From positions 13,231,303 to 13,295,302 of the forward strand of contig NC_092581.1 of NCBI RefSeq assembly GCF_037975245.1: DNA of 64,000 bases, in the 5' to 3' direction. A program made the translations under genes and the position numbers. Shown here piece by piece: positions 61,801 through 64,000 of the stretch (position 1 is its first letter; each line of letters opens with the position of its first letter). Below the pieces are notes generated by a model. It made no database searches. It was not told where the DNA came from and saw nothing but the letters and a program-made list of their open reading frames with translations. Origin of the DNA: Apostichopus japonicus (taxonomy: Eukaryota > Echinodermata > Holothuroidea > Aspidochirotida > Stichopodidae).

Positions 61801-64000
61801 GAAAACGTTGACATCATATCATCTAGTCGCGTAACAACTCGTTTTGTCCGTTTGATGAACATGTTACGACTTGTTTTACGCATAACTTTAATAAACGATG
61901 ACAACATCGATGACGATCGATGACGAGATGACGATCTCGAAAAACGAAGGCTCCTGAAACGGCTCCCGAAAAACGGGAGACGGCCCCCGAAAAAACGGGT
62001 GCCTTCGGCTCCCCTGGGGGGGGGGGGTAGAAGGATAAATACTACTTACAGGTTATGTTTATAATCTCTTTCAAAACATGCCAACAATTTCCAGCTCACT
62101 GAGAACCATTATATATTATTTATAACTTCAGTTGCAGTTGCACCAAACAATCTCCTCCGGGTTGTCTGGCTTACAGTCATTCTGATCTTACTATTGTGTC
62201 TGATACTCTTTTTTCTGGTTAAAAGAAGGAGACTTTACCAGACTGTTCGTATCCAGTTGGGTAAGTTTCTATCCACTTCCATCCTCTTCATTTTTAGTCA
62301 TCATAAGTTGCAAAATTCTTTAAATAGGTGTAGGGATTAATCGTTCTTCCGTAATCATGAAGTCAAAGTTAGTCCATTTTGCTCCGTGCCTTTAGAAGAC
62401 TTATTTCCGTGCCACTCGTGTTCCGTGTTCTTGCAGAAGACACCTTTCCGTGCCCTTGAAGTAGAAATCGTTCTATGACCTGTAAAACAAAAACATATAT
62501 TTGTGAATTCGTGGAAGCCATTTTCCATCTAATAGTTAATTTTGCGTGCCCGTCAAAAGACTTGTTGCTGCATCCATTTTGAAAGACTTCCGTGAATGAC
62601 TATGGATAAGAACGTAGAGCCGCTTGAACAATCACTCCTTTTTCAACAGTATGCCATGTGTATCGTTTGTTTCGTAACAATTATGTTAGGAAGACCATAA
62701 TATTTACAGAGAACACCAGGGATGTGGAACCTCTGCTAAAATCCAAGGAGATAAACCTCTGTCAAGTCAGGCTGAAAGAAGAACTCGGAAAAGGTGAATT
62801 CGGTGTTGTGTATAAGGGAGTTATCACGGGAGTCATTGGTTATCCTGACAATATGGCTGTCGCTGTTAAAACCACAAAAGGTATTTTGCATTTCCCGTAT
62901 AACGTATATTTAGTAGTTCTGAAACAGAGATAGATGAGAACAGAGATTTCCAGCAGCTTGTTATGTTCTTTCATATTGATATGTTATGTTAGTTTCACAC
63001 ATTATTACACAGCTACAGAGGCTTCATAATCATTCAGTCATTTGATTTTCCGCCCAAGAAAAGTATGTCTTAACAGACGTAAACAAATAAATAGCTAGCA
63101 TTTTCAAAGAAAAGAAATAAATACTTGATGACTTGTGTGGATTCGGTCTCCAGTGCGAGACATCAAAGACCAGAGTTCGAGTCCTCGTGTTCGATGCCGT
63201 ACTACAGCTCTTATGTGAGTTTTGAGGTAGCCAAGAAATCACTGGCCACAGCGTCACCCATGCGGGAGGGGGGGGGGTGCACGGTGACAATGACTGAAAA
63301 AGCAACCACCCATCTCGCTGGAGACGCCCGTCCAGACCCTGTGTTGTCTGTAGGGCCTGAGAGTGCATGCCATATTCAGGAGTATAGAAGTACTTTGTAT
63401 TCGTAATCTCTCACTTAAGCCCAAACCATGGTTGGGATAGTGTGAATGTTGAATCTCCTTTGAAGACGAATTTTTTTAACTGCTATAATTGCCCTGTTGT
63501 TTCCTGCTAGGCCACTGTTATTGTTAATGACTAAGGGGTTTAGATCACTGAAGACCTCAGAAGTATAACCATTACACGGATTCAGATCGTCTAAAACATT
63601 CTCTGCTCCGACAAATTTGTTGATAATTTGACCAAATTAATTTTCTATATTGAACTAACATTACATTATTTCTCGGAGGAAATTATTCTCCAACTGATAT
63701 CCTGGAAATTCACAGGCTTTATTCATATGGGATTGCTGATCATATAAATAGCTCTTTACTCTTCTTCCGTCCCAATTTATCCCTTTGGTATACAGTTCGA
63801 TTTAGAACTATGTTGAACTAGGTTTGAAAGAATGGAAAGAAGATTCCCTGTATTTTGCATTTCATGTCCAGAGATGTTGTAATTGCATTTGTTTATAGTA
63901 CGTTTTTTTTTTACACTTCTTCACAGTCGGCGCTTTCGCCGAGGCAAATGAAGACCTCTTAGATGAAATGAAGTTACTCTCCTCACTTGGAGAACACAGA
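43722..64000 (+). CDS. Orphan receptor tyrosine kinase with (VWC + novel module)x2 ectodomain, truncated by the window edge
   Basis: The exons are join(43722..43851, 47449..47643, 48118..48561, 49884..50063, 58792..59244, 62132..62260, 62650..62880, 63927..>64000), 1836 nt or 612 codons so far. All seven introns have GT/AG borders and phase 1. Order: signal peptide (~1-26); VWC domain (49-106); unknown ~148-residue module (109-256); second, degenerate VWC domain (261-311); second module copy (317-467); transmembrane helix (~478-497) with KRRR stop; juxtamembrane region; kinase N-lobe with LGKGEFGVV (556-564), VAVK lysine (584) and the alpha-C Glu (601). It should be a plasma-membrane receptor signalling by tyrosine phosphorylation; the ligand is unknown. 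VWC domains in other proteins often bind BMP-type ligands or matrix (family knowledge), so that is only a possibility here. The N-lobe resembles the FGFR/RET/VEGFR group, but I cannot place it in a named family. Confidence 0.9.
43852..47448 (+). other. RTK intron 1
   Basis: A 3.6-kb phase-1 intron between the signal peptide exon and the first VWC exon. I found no further exon with VWC or module motifs in it, and no bounded mobile element. Confidence 0.6.
47449..47643 (+). CDS. RTK exon 2: first VWC domain
   Basis: The acceptor is ccacatag and the donor gtaagt, phase 1 on both sides, 195 nt. It carries ten cysteines in the von Willebrand factor type C spacing: C49, C67, C70, C72 (CTYCVC), C79, C84, C90, C102, C103 and C106 (CCPQC). 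NGT at residue 74 is a possible N-glycosylation site. VWC domains mediate protein binding outside the cell. The exon contains one whole domain, as expected for a shuffled module. Confidence 0.9.
48118..48561 (+). CDS. RTK exon 3: unrecognised ectodomain module, copy 1
   Basis: The acceptor is tgtttctttag and the donor gtgagt, phase 1 on both sides, 444 nt. The module (residues 109-256) has a probably beta-rich start with FRFGLDITVNRKQSS, then LWKLSSWFSR, YPPMYWKKLGG, and a Cys frame C213-x6-C220 (CDDYKYFCVEF), C249-x5-C255 (DCVRLGTC). Exon 5 encodes a diverged copy. I recognise no named domain in it. NATC at 210 and NGS at 167 are possible glycosylation sites. Confidence 0.88.
49020..49760. 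repeat. Degenerate TTGCTGCAA-type repeat region (RTK intron 3)
   Basis: TTGCTGCAAATTCTTGAA, TTTGCTGCAAATTCATCATA, TTGCTGCAATATGTTCTAAC and similar phrases recur at irregular 60 to 120 bp spacing. The style is close to the TTGCAGAAAATTGTTGAA array at 18.3 kb, which suggests a related but older family. Confidence 0.5.
49884..50063 (+). CDS. RTK exon 4: second, cysteine-depleted VWC domain
   Basis: The exon follows a weak acceptor (tgaaatcaag) and ends at gtgagt, phase 1 on both sides, 180 nt. Eight cysteines remain: C261, C279, C282, C284 (CTTCTC), C291, C296, C300 and C311. The terminal CCxxC motif of a VWC domain reads RCPVYP here, so two cysteines present in exon 2 are missing. Possible N-glycosylation sites are NYT (257) and NVT (305). 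The exon keeps its open frame and both splice phases, so it is probably functional, though the acceptor lacks a good pyrimidine tract. Confidence 0.82.
50350..51373 (-). pseudogene. LINE ORF2 C-terminal region, part 2 (left of the insertion)
   Basis: The frame resumes at the transposon edge with MINPIVQDEFKSIRVDCFVN, then TLKASWVRRLVDKDGTGHW, LLFNCNFNVNDI and IFIRQVCIAW. After frameshifts it reads GIMYIKELFRSDGSPISYTQ FWDQ, FRTLYETKVQYFQ and near 50560 NPACTVCKMDTE, the remains of the Cys-rich zinc-knuckle-like end. Plus-strand open frames in the same interval are shadows. Confidence 0.75.
53930..54020 (+). repeat. Dispersed repeat, copy B
   Basis: CCGTAAAATCACGGCAACTG to TATCATCCACTTTTTTTACC is the partner of the copy at 33.5 kb. 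It lies between transposon termini and so was carried by, or inserted into, the CACTG element. Confidence 0.55.
54159..54431 (-). pseudogene. Transposon-encoded C-terminal exon
   Basis: After an acceptor (gatctcag) the frame reads PFILGFYSDFKLTPSQVFVI, LERHAVSVQTLSEGVDICYK, AHYIFNLQYQHHCRNVWDFI and ESCIYKQSG, then a stop. The pattern of a conserved hydrophobic domain with VDICYKAHYIFNLQY near the C-terminus agrees with the SAMD3-like group. With the two exons to its right it forms a minus-strand gene of the transposon, probably incomplete. Confidence 0.5.
54991..55232 (+). repeat. SINE-like repeat with AAGGACACAA tail motif
   Basis: The segment runs from an AAAGGGCTTTACAG block to GTGCCTTGCCTAAGGACACAA, then GGGATTTCAACC and GATTCAAACCC. 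The last blocks are the widespread conserved 3' motifs of a SINE-like family seen in many marine deuterostomes and fish (from memory). The copy lies inside the DNA transposon, so it inserted after, or was carried by, that element. Confidence 0.5.
55276..55397 (-). pseudogene. Transposon-encoded internal exon
   Basis: A strong acceptor (tttgttttcacttgcag) and a gtatgt donor bound a 122-nt exon reading EEKDNLSLLMLPLIFGTRSK then AKTGGRSAATDHASSFIELK. The motif LLMLPLIFG followed by a SFIEL block is, as I remember it, shared by the SAMD3-like transposon proteins. No stop occurs within the exon. Confidence 0.5.
56123..56183 (-). pseudogene. Transposon-encoded SAM-like N-terminal exon
   Basis: The ATG opens MEDLLKSWGLFVPDIIQSMK and ends at a gtaatc donor. 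LLKSWGL followed by a helix is how SAM domains begin, and it resembles the N-terminus of the SAMD3-like transposon proteins found in fish and other animals (from memory). Only this first exon is evident at this end. Confidence 0.5.
56533..56671 (-). pseudogene. LINE ORF2 C-terminal region, part 1 (right of the insertion)
   Basis: The frame reads SQLVYLFHVLPNPRKDCINK, then VHSIIFDFIWHNARDKVSRD, the FxFIW motif typical of the region after the reverse transcriptase in L1/Tx1-like ORF2. The reading stops exactly at the terminus of the DNA transposon. Confidence 0.8.
56761..57405 (-). pseudogene. LINE reverse transcriptase fragment with YADD box
   Basis: The segment opens with FLLNTDFKIGAKVLARKLKG and VGDNQTGS (finger region), shifts frame, then reads VKQGYPLSSFLFIICADILS and LQYADDTVILCDGS, the catalytic YADD box. 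The block between GENIR and the VKQG motif is too short and lacks the expected D-x-x-K-A-F-D motif, so the enzyme is dead. Several hundred residues that normally separate the endonuclease from this region are also missing. Confidence 0.9.
57408..57852 (-). pseudogene. LINE ORF2 start and APE endonuclease fragment
   Basis: From an ATG at 57852 the frame reads MADFKICSSNVRGIRQSVNL, then FDIILVQETHC, the metal-binding QETH motif of APE-type endonucleases. After stops and shifts, IIWGGDFN supplies the later GDFN motif. The distance between motifs is close to normal, and the frame is lost after GDFN. Confidence 0.8.
58130..58440 (-). pseudogene. LINE ORF1 N-terminal remnant
   Basis: An open frame starts at 58425 with MPAGRPKGSLRSKTPHESAS, followed by a Ser-rich acidic stretch and DFARDINSSIDRLRKIL. 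It then meets a stop and reads on in other frames (DFNKAFEDLKLSITELR). Its place just upstream of the endonuclease on the same strand, and its basic, Ser-rich, helical character, fit a LINE ORF1 start. Most of ORF1 is missing. Confidence 0.55.
58792..59244 (+). CDS. RTK exon 5: unrecognised ectodomain module, copy 2
   Basis: The acceptor is actttaccag and the donor gtgagc, phase 1 on both sides, 453 nt (residues 317-467). It aligns with exon 3 along its length: FGLNITVDRKKTS, LWELTAWVTS, NDPPWMAWERL, CNDFQYFCVRF and DCTELGYC. The cysteines are spaced C422-x6-C429, then C459-x5-C465, almost the same as in copy 1. Identity by eye is about 30 percent, so the duplication is old. NFT, NVT and NIT are possible glycosylation sites. 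Confidence 0.9.
60888..62028. mobile_element. Foldback element with ~300-bp inverted arms in RTK intron 5
   Basis: The left arm (60888 to ~61230) and the right arm (~61800 to 62028) are inverted copies. Matching landmarks are AAGCACCCGTTTT, GTTTCGGGAGCCTTCG, CAAGTCGTAACATGTTCATC and ACAAAACGAGTTGTAACGCG. C and G runs of 9 or more cap the outer ends. The arms contain sub-repeats of TTTCGGGAGCC, CpG-rich in contrast with the surrounding DNA. The ~570-bp centre shows no coding capacity. I could not define a target duplication. Confidence 0.75.
62132..62260 (+). CDS. RTK exon 6: transmembrane helix
   Basis: The acceptor is tataacttcag and the donor gtaagt, phase 1 on both sides. It encodes VAVAPNNLLR, then about 20 hydrophobic residues (VVWLTVILILLLCLILFFLV) and KRRR, a classic stop-transfer signal of a single-pass type I receptor. 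A second acceptor AG lies 6 nt downstream and would remove two residues (VA or AV) without changing the frame. Confidence 0.9.
62650..62880 (+). CDS. RTK exon 7: juxtamembrane region and kinase P-loop
   Basis: The acceptor is ctttttcaacag and the donor gtattt, phase 1 on both sides. The juxtamembrane part contains two Tyr (VYRLFRNNYVRK) and ends RLKEELGKGEFGVVYKG, the glycine-rich ATP loop. VAVKTTK follows with the ATP-anchoring lysine at residue 584. The insert VITGVIGYPDNM between strands resembles that of FGFR/RET-type receptors. Confidence 0.93.
63138..63270 (+). repeat. tRNA-like SINE head (RTK intron 7)
   Basis: AGACCAGAGTTCGAGTCCTC is a good Pol III B-box context, preceded about 30 nt upstream by GGATTCGGTCTCCAGTGCG as a weak A-box. 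It ends near a G run. It is not a plausible tRNA gene because the acceptor stem is missing. Confidence 0.35.
63927..64000 (+). CDS. RTK exon 8 (partial): kinase alpha-C helix
   Basis: The acceptor cttcttcacag is followed in frame by VGAFAEANEDLLDEMKLLSS then LGEHR, where the Glu of DEMK is the expected salt-bridge partner of the VAVK lysine. The exon is cut by the end of the window; the catalytic loop and activation loop lie outside. Confidence 0.9.

Overview
The window is nuclear DNA of an animal. It is AT-rich, its genes are split by long introns with GT/AG borders, and it is crowded with microsatellites, minisatellites, SINE-like and MITE-like repeats and one non-LTR retrotransposon. The frequent TAGGCCTA-type palindromes, an orphan receptor tyrosine kinase with an unusual ectodomain, and a SINE tail motif familiar from marine deuterostomes point to an invertebrate deuterostome. 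An echinoderm, perhaps a sea cucumber, is the best guess, held with only moderate-to-low confidence.

Two real genes can be reconstructed exon by exon. (1) A complete TIPRL (TIP41-like) gene lies on the minus strand from 36300 to 25951: six coding exons that join without a break into 291 codons plus stop. Its introns hold a SINE, a TTAA-flanked MITE, two hAT-type elements with perfect 8-bp target duplications, another inverted-repeat element, a 118-bp satellite and a 38-bp satellite. (2) A receptor tyrosine kinase (RTK) gene lies on the plus strand from 43722 to beyond the right edge. Eight exons give 612 codons: signal peptide, VWC domain, an unrecognised ~150-residue module, a second VWC domain, a second copy of the module, a transmembrane helix and the start of the kinase domain. 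All seven introns are phase 1. The two genes are divergently arranged, about 7.4 kb apart.

The 8.7-kb fourth intron of the RTK gene holds a nested insertion. An APE-type LINE (ORF1 start, endonuclease, damaged reverse transcriptase, C-terminal domain) runs on the minus strand from about 58425 to about 50350. A 5159-bp DNA transposon with CACTG termini sits inside its ORF2, flanked by a TA duplication. Removing the transposon with one TA restores the LINE reading frame across the junction. Intron 5 carries a ~1.1-kb foldback element with ~300-bp arms.

The left 25.9 kb shows no exon that I can support. It holds tandem arrays (26-bp, 20-bp, 19-bp, ~52-bp, ~80-bp, ~150-bp and ~190-bp units, an ACGG/GGAT microsatellite, AT runs), a dispersed ~190-bp repeat pair and a SINE fragment. 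Runs of 9 to 14 G or C are scattered through the whole window.
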